Shown: positions 50,376 to 63,106 of the stretch, one piece after another
Layout of the letters: every line of letters starts with the position of its first letter
How positions within the stretch are numbered: the stretch's first letter is position 1
Assembly (NCBI GenBank): GCA_024516035.1
Contig: CM044962.1
Location: 8,617,095 to 8,681,094 of the forward strand
Reading direction: 5' to 3'
DNA length: 64,000 nt
Source of the DNA: Bactericera cockerelli
Taxonomy: Eukaryota; Arthropoda; Insecta; Hemiptera; Triozidae
The notes under the pieces: generated by a model
What the model was told of the DNA's origin: nothing
Databases searched by the model: none
The model's input: the letters and a program-made list of their open reading frames with translations, nothing else
Made by a program: the position numbers and the translations under genes

Positions 50376-50535
50376 AATAAAAGTCTCGTGTTTCCATTTC
50401 TACATATAGTTTTTTCCTGTAACAAAGGGACGGGCACGTTTATTCGTCTATGTATTCAGTTGTTTCCGATGTGGCAAGCAGAAACTTTAACTTACGTTTA
50501 ACCAACCCAACGTATGAGAACATTAAAGTTGAAAG

Positions 50536-50710
50536 CGCCAGGCGTCGATGGCGCGTTGACTGCACCGGTTCTCGTAGGATCACCGAAGTTAAGCAACGAC
50601 CAGTGAGTTGAAGACGTCGTGATGTTGGCATTCCGGCCCAACCCAGGCTGGGGGAGGTTAGTGAGTTTCCTGAGAATGGATGGTAACACTCTCGTCGTGA
50701 TAAGACCATC
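50536..50710 (+). mobile_element. 5S-rRNA-derived SINE with shared central domain
   Basis: gcaccggttctcgtaggatc, accgaagttaagcaacgacc is the closest match to 5S rRNA in the window. It is followed by cattccggcccaacccaggc, tgggggaggttagtgagttt. Confidence 0.82.
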
Positions 50711-50905
50711 ATCATATCATCATAGGGTGGCGTCATCGTGAACGATGGTAGCCAGACAGAGGAGGAAAGACCATGCAGTTGAATTTTTTTAATCATCATA
50801 GGGTGGTGTCATCGTGAACGATGGTAGCCAGACAGTGGAGGAATGACTCAGTACTTCTACCACTGTCTATACAAGGAGGCTAATAATTGACAAGGGCCCC
50901 CAGAA
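50711..50905. repeat. Partial tandem duplication of the gtgtcatcgtgaacgatgg repeat
   Basis: catcatagggtggcgtcatc at 50715 recurs at 50793. The second copy is the longer one. Confidence 0.6.
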
Positions 50906-51234
50906 CCAAGCCAGGGCTGGTCTACTCCCTGTTTATAGTCCCCCAGCCAGACTGAAGGTCTACTCCCTTTTTTTATATTCCTTTAGATTTTTTAATGATA
51001 AAAAACAAATGACTGCGTACAAAATATTACGAAACACAGGCACAACTACGTATTCAGTTTTCCGCAATGTGTCGGGCAGAAAATCTCTCGTAGGCAAATG
51101 TAAAATCAGAATAAACAGAAAATAAAATGTAAATCATTTATAAAAATATCTAATCTAATTTTTCTTTCAGCATTTAATTAGGTACTCAGGAAAAACTTAT
51201 AATTATACACAAATCTTGGTAAAAACAAATAAAC
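50906..51234. other. AT-rich intergenic DNA
   Basis: No gene or repeat recognised. Confidence 0.4.
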
Positions 51235-51296
51235 ATCGAAATAATTTGAAGATAGAAAAGCCAAGTGTTTTCTATCTTCATAAATTATTTTGATAT
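51235..51296. repeat. 62-bp inverted repeat
   Basis: aataatttgaagatagaaaa is matched in inverse by ttttctatcttcataaatta with a short loop. Could be a MITE remnant or a transcript hairpin. Confidence 0.6.
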
Positions 51297-52160
51297 AATA
51301 TTAAGCCGTATTTTTCTTTCTAACCAAAGTGGATGCAACTGGAATAAAATGAACAAATTGGAAGCATGTTTCTTTTGAAGAGGAAAAATCTTTTTCTCCA
51401 GTTTGGTAAACAAACTGGAAGAAGAAAATTCTTGCTTCCAGTTCTTTTATAGGTTAAGTCCATTGTTTATCTTTACAAGTAGCGAAACGCATGTTTCTTT
51501 CACGAACAGTGGGGAAGCTAAACTGGAAATATTTGGAAATATACCTAGAACCTGGAATTTTTTTTTTATCCAAAAGAAAAATGCCCCTTTAGTGTCTCGC
51601 AGTTTTTCACTTTGAAATTTCACTTCAGTCTACATTCAAATTTCACTTCACGGGTTTTCAAATCCAAATCACCCGGTAACACATCAATCGTCAAGAAAGC
51701 TGACACTAAAAAAGCAGATGAAAAAAAAATCAAGATGATCAACCGGTGGCACCGGTGCCATGTCATTGAACCGAAATCGTAAAACAACAAATCATGGAAT
51801 TAATTTCCTTTCTGATTAATTGGTTTTTAATTTTAAATTACTTGTGTGGCACTGATCCAGAAGAAGGATTTCTAGAAAACCAATTACTTTTCACCAGTGG
51901 CGACATATTTCCAGTCCTGGAGAACATATAATACTATCATCTTGTTTATACTTTGCGATCAGGACTAGTTTATTATTTTATTTTTTTTATTAATTAAATT
52001 GACGGAAATATCCATTTTACATGTTCCCTAATAAAATAAACTTACCTAAGAATAATAAAAGCTATCCTAAAATGCTAACAATACTGAAAGATAAAAACAG
52101 CCTAACAATAATGAAAAAATAAAAACAACCTAACAATAATAAAGGCAAGAATTATCAAAA
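51297..52160. other. AT-rich intergenic DNA
   Basis: A SINE A tail remnant lies at about 51940-51975. Otherwise nothing recognised. Confidence 0.4.
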
Positions 52161-52162
52161 CA

Positions 52163-52324
52163 ATGGTAGTGAGTCCCAGTAATCCAGCAATCAGCCCGAG
52201 ACGTATTTTAGTATGGGTTCAAATTACCAAATGGAAGGATAACTTGTCTTGTCCCGCCTGGGTTTCGAACCCGCGACCTCTGGATTACCAGACCCACGCC
52301 TTGACCATTGAGCTACTAGGACAA
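52163..52324 (-). mobile_element. SINE family A copy, diverged
   Basis: Head (gtcctagtagctcaatggtc in minus sense) and B box gggtttcgaacccg are present. The body is recognisable, the tail is truncated. Confidence 0.75.
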
Positions 52325-52369
52325 ACTAGGTAGGGTAGGTATCTGAGGCAAAATGCCATGGTCCCGGTT

Positions 52370-52540
52370 TTTTTTTTTAAGCTTTATTAGGTAGAACAAA
52401 AAATATATACAGTAGAACACAATGAAATATAAAGAAAAACAAAAAGATTAAAGAAATATACAAGAAGGAAAAAAAGAGAGAAATGTCCTACCTAAAGGGC
52501 GGGGTTATTGCCTGTGGCAATCTCTTCCACCCAACCCTTT
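52370..52540 (-). mobile_element. Retroelement 3' tail with poly(A)
   Basis: In minus sense it starts gggttgggtggaagagattg, caataaccccgccctttagg, has the polyadenylation signal aataaagctt and ends in A11. It is the same family as 4403-4610. Confidence 0.7.
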
Positions 52541-52703
52541 GTTTCTCAGGGACCGGGACGGGCACACAAAAAGGAAAGAATTGGGAGTCTGTACAACTGT
52601 TGTGTACGTCTGATGATGCCCAAGGGGAACCGCCCAAAGAATTGAACATACCGGACATTTAAGTCCAGTAGATGAGAAAGGTGATTTTTATATGAAAAAT
52701 CTG

Positions 52704-52914
52704 CCTGTCCCGGTAGATCTGTGGTAAAGGCGGCACTCTGTGAATCCAGAGATTCCAGAAGTCGTGGGTTCGAAACCCAGTCGGGACATGACAAGTTATC
52801 CTCCCATTTGGGATTTTTACCACATAATAATACGTCTTGGGCTTACTGCTGGAATAATGGGACTTTAATTGTCCTATTCGGGCAGTATAAATAAGGCGAT
52901 ATTATTATTATTAA
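52704..52914 (+). mobile_element. SINE family A, full length
   Basis: Head cctgtcccggtagatctgtg, B box gggttcgaaacccag, standard body, tail gcagtataaataaggcgata with (att)n. One of the best copies. Confidence 0.9.
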
Positions 52915-52927
52915 TTGAAATGCTGGT

Positions 52928-53140
52928 GGTATGCAGAGTCCTCACTGTAGGGATGCCTGGGTCATTTTTGTCCCTTCAGCTGATTTTGTTATGCTGAGAC
53001 GTTTGTTTGAAGCGCCTGTGCGCATGCATATATTATGTTTCTTTAATAAATAATTGTCAGGGTCGAAGTTTTCCCTATAGTAAGCTCGGGACCACCCTAC
53101 AGTCAACCCTATAGGGACAAAAAAAACGTCTCTTCGTACC
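52928..53140. mobile_element. MITE family F, complete
   Basis: Starts ggtatgcagagtcctcactg, ends cgtctcttcgtacc (right terminus with two changes). Interior as in 47374-47656. Confidence 0.8.
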
Positions 53141-53448
53141 GTCTCTGATTAGTTCAATGGTAAAGCTATAGCTTGCCATGCGGAAGGTCCCGTGTTCGAA
53201 ACGCCGAGCGGACAAAAAATTGTGTTAATTTTTTGGTTGCAGTTCTTTGTAAGGAATAATTTCCGGTGCTCTCATGTTGACCCAGCACCTAAATTGGAAA
53301 TATTTTGTCACATTTCGCACATCAGAGGGGAGGCATTCTAGCGGAGAGGTAAGCTACAACATAGACACCACAAGCGTCTACATCAGTAGCTGCTGTTTTA
53401 TGGCTACGAAATAAAAAAGGTTATACAACACTGACTTTGAAAAAAAAA
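53141..53448 (+). mobile_element. SINE family E, full length with poly(A)
   Basis: Directly abuts MITE F. Head gattagttcaatggtaaagc, gtgttcgaaacgcc B-box region, acctaaattggaaatatttt, atggctacgaaataaaaaag and A14. Confidence 0.82.
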
Positions 53449-53510
53449 AAAAAATCTTAGCACGGCCCATGCAGTCGAGGATTTTTAAAGGTAAGTAAAA
53501 AGTAAAGTAA

Positions 53511-53653
53511 AGTTATCATATTTGTGTTGATCACTTTCGTGATATCACAACTACTCAAACTCGCTTTACTAAATCTACGCTGAAACCGGGACTTGAACCA
53601 CCGACCTCCAGGTTACAAGTCCGCCGCCTTATCGATCAAGCTACTGAGGGCGG
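53511..53653 (-). mobile_element. SINE family B copy
   Basis: Minus orientation. cctcagtagcttgatcgata at the right, cggacttgtaacctggaggt, tail gtgatatcacgaaagtgatc. Confidence 0.88.
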
Positions 53654-53799
53654 TACTATTCCACCTACACGTCTTGCAGCTGAAACTGAAGCCCCAGAAG
53701 GGATTGCGTCTCGCAACGCATCGGGTAGTCACCCGATCAAAATTATTCAGTTTAAACAGAAAATACATTGAAGAAGTGTCCTGCAAATGGACGGGACGC

Positions 53800-54000
53800 G
53801 CATTAATAATACTCTTGATTGAAGATAACCACCAGGCGAGGTTATTGTTCAACGCATTTTCTATAACCTAACCATCAGTCTTATTATTATAATAATATCG
53901 TCTTATTTATACTGCCCAATTAGGACTATTAGAGTTCCATTATTCCAGCAGTAAGCCCAAGACATATTATGACATATAATCCCAAATAGGACGATAACTA
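53800..54000 (-). mobile_element. SINE H tail followed by SINE A tail
   Basis: 53800-53887 is a family H 3' part (aataacctcgcctggtggtt in minus sense). 53888-54000 is a head-less family A copy. They meet in an (att)n microsatellite. Confidence 0.7.
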
Positions 54001-54935
54001 TTAATTTATTAACAATAGAAAGGGGGTAATTCTAACTATGCTACCCCTCAAAAATGATACCAAATGGTGAAAAAAAAAAAAAAAAAAAAAAAAAAATGAA
54101 ATGAAATAAAAATAGGTACAACACAAGTTATTTGTTTCAGTTAATTTTATTTCGTAAAATGGTTAAATATTTTCAAAACTACAACCAGCTTCTGTTATAG
54201 ATTTGTTTCATTTTCAAGGTTTTCTCTTCCTGAAACTTGATGTTATTCTTCTTTTCAATATCATGAAAAATCAAAGTTTCACAGCCTTTTATATTTTGTT
54301 GCCATAAAGGACAAATGTGCTTATGGTGTAGTATATTCCTTCCATTAGGTATATGAGCAACAATCACCAGTGTCCTCTTCTTTTGTTTCTTGTATTTTCT
54401 TACCAACTAGGAATATTTCTCAAAACTAATAGAAGAGCAAATAGTTTGCCTGTGATATTATATGGTGCGAACATCACAACAGTGTATTTTTTTTGTGTTC
54501 CAAATAGGATTATTGTTCAATCATATTTTTAAAGAGTAGTTACCAACGTAACTGATTAAATGTATTTTCCTACCAAGCTGTTTTCCCCTTAACCCCATGT
54601 ATTTCCATGCACCTGGAAAGTTTTTTGTATTATAATTTCCTTTTTAGATAACTTTTTTGGTATATTTTTGTTTTGAATAAAAGACAACAGTTTGAGAATT
54701 AATATGTAGAAAGAAAATATTGAAAGTAAAAGTTGCAGTGATTCTGGATGGAAACAAAACAAAAAACCATCTGAAAATCTTATCTACAACAAAGTTATGT
54801 AATATTATATCACTTTTCAGGCACATGTATGTACATGGGGTTAAATGGAAAATAAACTTGGTGGGAAAATGCAAACTCTTCTTATTCCACTGTTATCTTG
54901 CTTCATTTCCCTCACTGTTTTCTTTGGGTGCTGTT
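54001..54935. other. Downstream flank of RSL24D1
   Basis: A27 lies at about 54071-54097. Sequence at 54260-54310 weakly resembles the family E 3' end in minus orientation. No further gene is recognised. Confidence 0.4.
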
Positions 54936-57307
54936 TTAGATTTTGACGTAGGTCAGCTTGCTCGGGTTAGTCTCCCAGGTGGTTGTGTCCACCTCCATAT
55001 TCTCTTCCGCCTCATTCTCACTCTCGTGAATCTCCTCTACAATGCCCGCCTCCACCATTCTCTTCTTCTTGGCTTTAATTGCTGAAATGAGAAAAATAAT
55101 TTAGTTAGTAAATCAATGGAATACTTGAAGACTAAAATAATATCAGATTATTACAATAAAAAAATGCTGTCAAATAGAGACACACATAATTTTGGTACAA
55201 AATATTAGGTACTATGTACCAACATTGGAAATTTACTATATTATCATTTTACACATAAGAACCATTCTCTTTACTTAAATAAGTTCTAGTTTTCAGTCAA
55301 GTGAGAAGAAAAAAACTCAGCTCTTGACCCAGCCATTATGTTGTTCCCTTTTTTCCTTTAACAAATTACAGTAAAGAAAACAAGAATCTCCTACCTTCAG
55401 TTGGATCATTGAGGATAGCAATGTCTCTTTGTACAGCCTTGATATCCCGAGCAGTTTCTACTTCTCTTGCTTTGCGTAACCTTTGAGCCAAGTAAAGGTT
55501 TTGTCGTTTAGTTTTGATGTGTTCCACTTTCTTGATTGCCTCAACTGAAATAAAAGAAAGAGATTCATTATTATTTTTTAAACTTGTGCAAGTTATATTT
55601 TTGTGTTGATGCACAAGCCTACTTCACAACTTTTATGGATAATGCAGCATTACTAAAAGCTTACTCCTCTTTTCAAGATTATTTTGCATTTTCTCAATAA
55701 TAGTAATGCTGCAACTGGTTGTTCCTTCTACAAGTAACTGTTCACTTTTTCTCACAAATATGAGTGGACCCCAGACGTCCAAATTACACAATTTTCTTTA
55801 CCTGTCTTTGTCCAGAATTCTCGGTCATATTTAAGAGGTACATTTCTACGTTTGGCAAACTCAAATGATGGATCAACAGCCAAATCTTTTCCACGCACTT
55901 TACGATAAGCTTTGGTCCAGGCAGTTTTCCTGGGATTCTTCTTCCTCTTGAACAATTTGTGGCATTTGGACCTACAGAATTTGAAAACCTGAAAAATGAA
56001 AATAAATATAATTAACACTGCTTTGTCAAAATATTAATAAATATACCTACAGTTACTTATTCTTCATAAATACGATTACATAGTCACTTCTCATATATCC
56101 AATGAAAACAGTATTTTATCAAACCAGTTGGGTCTGGTATTGTTTAACCTCCTGTGCATATGTATATATTTTTCTATCTTAAAATTTTATTGTTTATATT
56201 TTATTCAAATTTATATTTCCTTTTAACCATTAAGGTAGAATCTCACTTATTCAAAATCTAATAAATATCCCATTAACTTTAGCATAACTCTTTTGCCTTC
56301 ATTGAACTTAGCTACTTATTACCTAGATATCCTGATACTCAAATAATAATAGGTAATAATAATGACACTCTTTAGTGAAAGATAACCACCAGGTGAGGTT
56401 AATGCCCAAAGCATTTTCTACCACTTAACCCTCACAGTCTAAATATTGTGAGGTGACAAACTCAAATTAACGAGGAAAAATTCATGCAAGAGATAAAGCT
56501 TCTGTCCCTTAAATTTCAAGTTAGTGGGATTCCACTGTATTTGTATTAATATCTTTACACTAGTAAAGTTTGTAATAATAATTATATATCTACACAATAG
56601 TTCACAACAGACTAATGTTCTACTCATCTTACTGAGAGCAACATTTTGTCTCACAATGTTGTGCAACATTCCATGCTCCACTCTACTTTTAGCCTGGTAT
56701 GCAGATGTTTTTGTTATCCCTATAGGGTTCACTGTAGGGTGGTCCCGAGCTTGCCGTAGGGAAAATGCGCATGCACACAGGTGCTTTAAACAAATGTCTC
56801 TGCATAGCAAAATCAGCTGAAGGGACAAATGACCCAGGCATCCCTACAGTGAGGACTCTGCATACCACCCTTAGAATCAAATGAGATCAAACCCAATTCA
56901 AAATTTGGGACAAAATATTGCATTCAGTGAGATCCCAGCTTAACTGATAATAGGGCCTAGCTGGAGGGTGTTAAACTGGAGAAGATCATTAATCTAGAGG
57001 ATAATAAAAAGAGAACAGACTATCCAACCCTTACAAGGCCAGCTAGTAGTTTTTCCCAAAGATTTCATGGCTTAAGAGGAAAAAGCCCAAGTCCTCACAG
57101 TGGTTGATCGCAATGATTGCACATAGAAATACATATATTATACTATATGAGCCAACTTTTCAAGTGTAGTTGACTGGAAACATTGCACTGATGTTGGTGG
57201 GTATACCTATGGTAAGTTTTACTCACTTTGCAATCGTTCCTAACAAACTGAATGCCGTGACCAGGATAGATTTTGGAAGAACAAAAATAACACGTTTCAA
57301 TACGCAT
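54936..57307 (-). CDS. RSL24D1: Ribosome biogenesis protein RSL24D1/RLP24 (four exons)
   Basis: Coding exons on the minus strand are 57227-57307, 55802-55988, 55395-55544 and 54936-55081. All have GT-AG borders and phases that join, giving 187 residues (human about 163, fly about 190). The start [20 protein letters not shown] holds the paired cysteines of the L24e-type zinc ribbon, completed by [10 protein letters not shown] in exon 2. Exon 2 continues with [14 protein letters not shown]. Later exons are a basic, coiled-coil-prone tail ending in an acidic stretch and LTYVKI. In known biology this factor holds the eL24 site on nucleolar and cytoplasmic pre-60S particles and is exchanged for eL24. 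Intron 1 contains SINE H and MITE F. Confidence 0.95.
56360..56490 (-). mobile_element. SINE family H copy in RSL24D1 intron 1
   Basis: In minus sense cctcgttaatttgagtttgt, gctttgggcattaacctcac and ctggtggttatctttca. The tRNA-like head is missing. Confidence 0.7.
56696..56866. mobile_element. MITE family F in RSL24D1 intron 1
   Basis: Inverse orientation to 47374. Starts ggtatgcagatgtttttgtt, ends gtgaggactctgcatacc. Shorter interior than the other copies. Confidence 0.8.
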
Positions 57308-57337
57308 TTTGAACTAGTTTTTTAAAGGAAAACACCA

Positions 57338-57777
57338 TGGAATTATTGCTGTGAAACCTTTCTGGGTGAAATTTGATGAGGAGTTTGATTTAAGAAATTG
57401 TGAAGAAGGTACGTAATTTACTAATCACGTGTGTCTATACAAGTAGTTGCACATATAAGAAGCTGGCACAAATTCAATCGATTCAGCAAGCTTTTTTTAT
57501 GCGTTATCAGTGAACAAAAAATCATCTTGTCATGCACAAACTCAAATTTTCAATTGGTAACAATGCAAAAAATTGCAGTTTGAGATATTCTTTGCTATCT
57601 TCACAATCGTCAAAAAAAGTAAAAGTTGCTGAATCGATTGAATTTGTGCCAGCTTCTTATATGTGCAACTACTTGTATAAACACACGTGATTAGTAAATT
57701 ACGTACCTTCTTCACAATTTCTTAAATCAAACTCCTCATCAAATTTCACCCAGAAAGGTTTCACAGCAATAATTCCA
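57338..57777. repeat. 440-bp palindrome with 152-bp arms
   Basis: 57338-57489 is the reverse complement of 57626-57777 with about one mismatch. The arms contain tgaaacctttctgggtgaaa and gcacaaattcaatcgattca. The spacer is 136 bp. It begins about 30 bp upstream of the RSL24D1 start codon. Confidence 0.92.
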
Positions 57778-57791
57778 GTCTGCAACCATTG

Positions 57792-58072
57792 GGACATTTT
57801 CATGTTATAATTTAATATTTCGTTACATAATTTCGTCACATAATTTCGTTACATAATTTCGTCACATAATTTCGTTACATAATTTCGTCACATAATTTCG
57901 TTACATAATTTTGGTTATGTGCCAGAGCAAAGACATGAAAATGTCAATTTAATATTTCGTTACATAATTTCGTTACATAATTTCGTCACATAATTTCGTT
58001 ACATAATTTCGTTACATAATTTCGTTACATAATTTTGGTTATGTGCCAGAGCAAAGACATGAAAATGTCAAA
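57792..58072. repeat. 13-bp acataatttcgt(t/c) repeats in two larger copies
   Basis: Units acataatttcgtt and acataatttcgtc alternate. The array occurs twice (about 57805-57920 and 57955-58040), each followed by ggttatgtgccagagcaaag, acatgaaaatgtca. The first begins with the inverse motif gacattttcatg. Confidence 0.85.
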
Positions 58073-58525
58073 AAACCGAGACTAGTTATGTGCCAATGAC
58101 TAGTACTAATAATAAAGTAAAATATATTTCCTTTTTTTTTCTTTTCACACAGAAATAAATATAGGTACTAGTTATTTTTTCCTCATATTATTTGGTCAAA
58201 ATCCGAAATGGGAGGAAAAATTGTCATATCTCGGTTGGTTTTCTATCAACCGTGCATAATAATTAAGTTTGTGTAATGTTTGTGCATAAATAATTTTCAA
58301 ATGATTTTTTAGTAGACTTTACAACACTGTATTTTTATCTTCTTGATTGAAATATTTTTAAATTTCTAATCAATGGGATTTGGCTGATTATCCGAATGAA
58401 AATTGATTTCTTCATCTTATCAAAATAATGTTCTAGTAAAGTGATCTTTCTATATCTCTGTTAGTACTATACCACTAAATCTGTCAGTGTCAGTGTACTC
58501 TACTCTAGTCGTATAGCTTATCACT
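58073..58525. other. Intergenic/promoter region of NDUFS8
   Basis: A decayed SINE A-like piece in minus orientation is at about 58190-58250 (ggtcaaaatccgaaatggga). No TATA box can be assigned with confidence. Confidence 0.4.
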
Positions 58526-61645
<3,120 letters not shown>

Positions 61646-61749
61646 ATTTAACTGATTTACAATTATTGTAAATAATTATGCAATCATTGTTAGAAAATTG
61701 ATATTTAGATGGTCAAAAATCTGTATTCAGTATTAATGCAGAATCATTA

Positions 61750-61755
61750 AATAAA
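61750..61755 (+). promoter_or_regulatory. NDUFS8 polyadenylation signal
   Basis: Canonical AATAAA about 105 bp after the stop codon. Confidence 0.6.
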
Positions 61756-62344
61756 AAAGGGATTCTAACAAAAATAAGCCAGACTGTCCAAGTTGGACTA
61801 AAATGTGCAGTGATATAAATATAATTTAGCCATAAGTGATTTATTAAACTGTTGGTATAAGAGGATTAACTGCTGTCTCTAATTGAGACAAAAAAAGTCA
61901 GTAGTTATTCTTATATTGACAAGAATATATTTTTTAAAACTCAAAGAATGTTTTACCATTTTATTTTGAAGCAATAAAATGGGCCAGTTTAGATGGTTTG
62001 GTTACAGTTTCTGTAGCTTGTACTAATTGGATTATTCCCTCTTCTGAAGAACAAGAAGAGCCACAATATTATTATTTTTTCTTATGACCTTTTGAAATGG
62101 GCATGGGCCACAAAAAAGTCCCTTAATGTCAGTAGTCCAAGATACATAAGTCCAAACAAGCTTTTTTTCTTATTATTAGACTCTTTAAATAATGATTCAA
62201 TAAATTCACATTTATAAAATTTAGAGCATTAGGTATTTCAAAGAGAGAAAAATATTCAATTAGTTTTCAACAAAATTATATAGCTATATTTTATTTTAAG
62301 ACCTGCAAGCAAAAAATGAAATAAATATTAGGGCCACATTATTA
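61756..62344. other. Intergenic DNA
   Basis: A SINE A-like remnant (aaaaaagtcccttaatgtca) lies near 62110. Otherwise nothing recognised. Confidence 0.4.
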
Positions 62345-62468
62345 AACAGGATTGAATTTACAGTAAGCCAAACTGTCACTCAAATTAGGTTATAGTGAAT
62401 ATAGCAATTGGTTGAAACTCCAATTTGAGGGAAGGTCTGTTCTGGCTTATGTTAAATTCAATCCTGTT
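62345..62468. mobile_element. 124-bp TIR element (MITE)
   Basis: Ends aacaggattgaatttacagt-aagcca and tggcttatgttaaattcaat-cctgtt are inverted copies with a few changes. No ORF. Confidence 0.7.
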
Positions 62469-63030
62469 ATATAAATCAGCCTTTTGTCAGTTTACAAAAA
62501 ACACATTGTAATCAGTTTGTTATAAGACTTTGGTGTATTATTAAATGTTGGGAAAACAGATGAGGAAAAACTGAAATATGACATGGCACTACCTGCTATT
62601 GTATGTGTAAATACTTCAAAAAAATAAATAATTTTTGTCAATTGGTGTGCTGAAGTGTTTGGAGGAATCCTTAAGGGTTGTTGAAAAATATAATGTTATT
62701 CAAAAAGTAAAACTTGGTTTTTTTCTTTTACAAATCTGGTAGACTCATTTTTGTTTCCACACCAAATTTTATTTCTGGTGCTTCAAATAATGAAGAGCAG
62801 AATTTACTATGTGACATTAAAGGACGCCTCTGTTAGCACCAATTTCAAGAAAAAGTTTCATGTTACATCCTCTTCCTGCATTAGGTATAAATGCTAAATT
62901 TAAAGTCTAGCTTATACTGTTCTTGAGATTTTGTTTACACACACAGATCAATAACTGAAACTTTGGATTTAGGCTCCTAGAGCCTAAATCCAAAGACCCT
63001 AAAATGTGTTTCAGCACTGAAAACTAACTA
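62469..63030. other. Intergenic DNA with a strong hairpin
   Basis: Nothing recognised except the hairpin at 62961-62995. Confidence 0.4.
62961..62995. other. Perfect 15-bp hairpin
   Basis: ctttggatttaggct / agcctaaatccaaag with a cctag loop. It lies just past the RTF2 polyadenylation signal on the minus strand, so it is outside the expected mature mRNA. Confidence 0.7.
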
Positions 63031-63036
63031 TTTATT
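63031..63036 (-). promoter_or_regulatory. RTF2 polyadenylation signal
   Basis: tttatt on the plus strand gives AATAAA on the minus strand, about 70 bp after the RTF2 stop. Confidence 0.55.
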
Positions 63037-63106
63037 GAAAATTTTGGGTAATTCCATTTCTTTCCTTTTTAGTTTTTCAAGATGCCATACAAGCACAGAT
63101 TATTTC

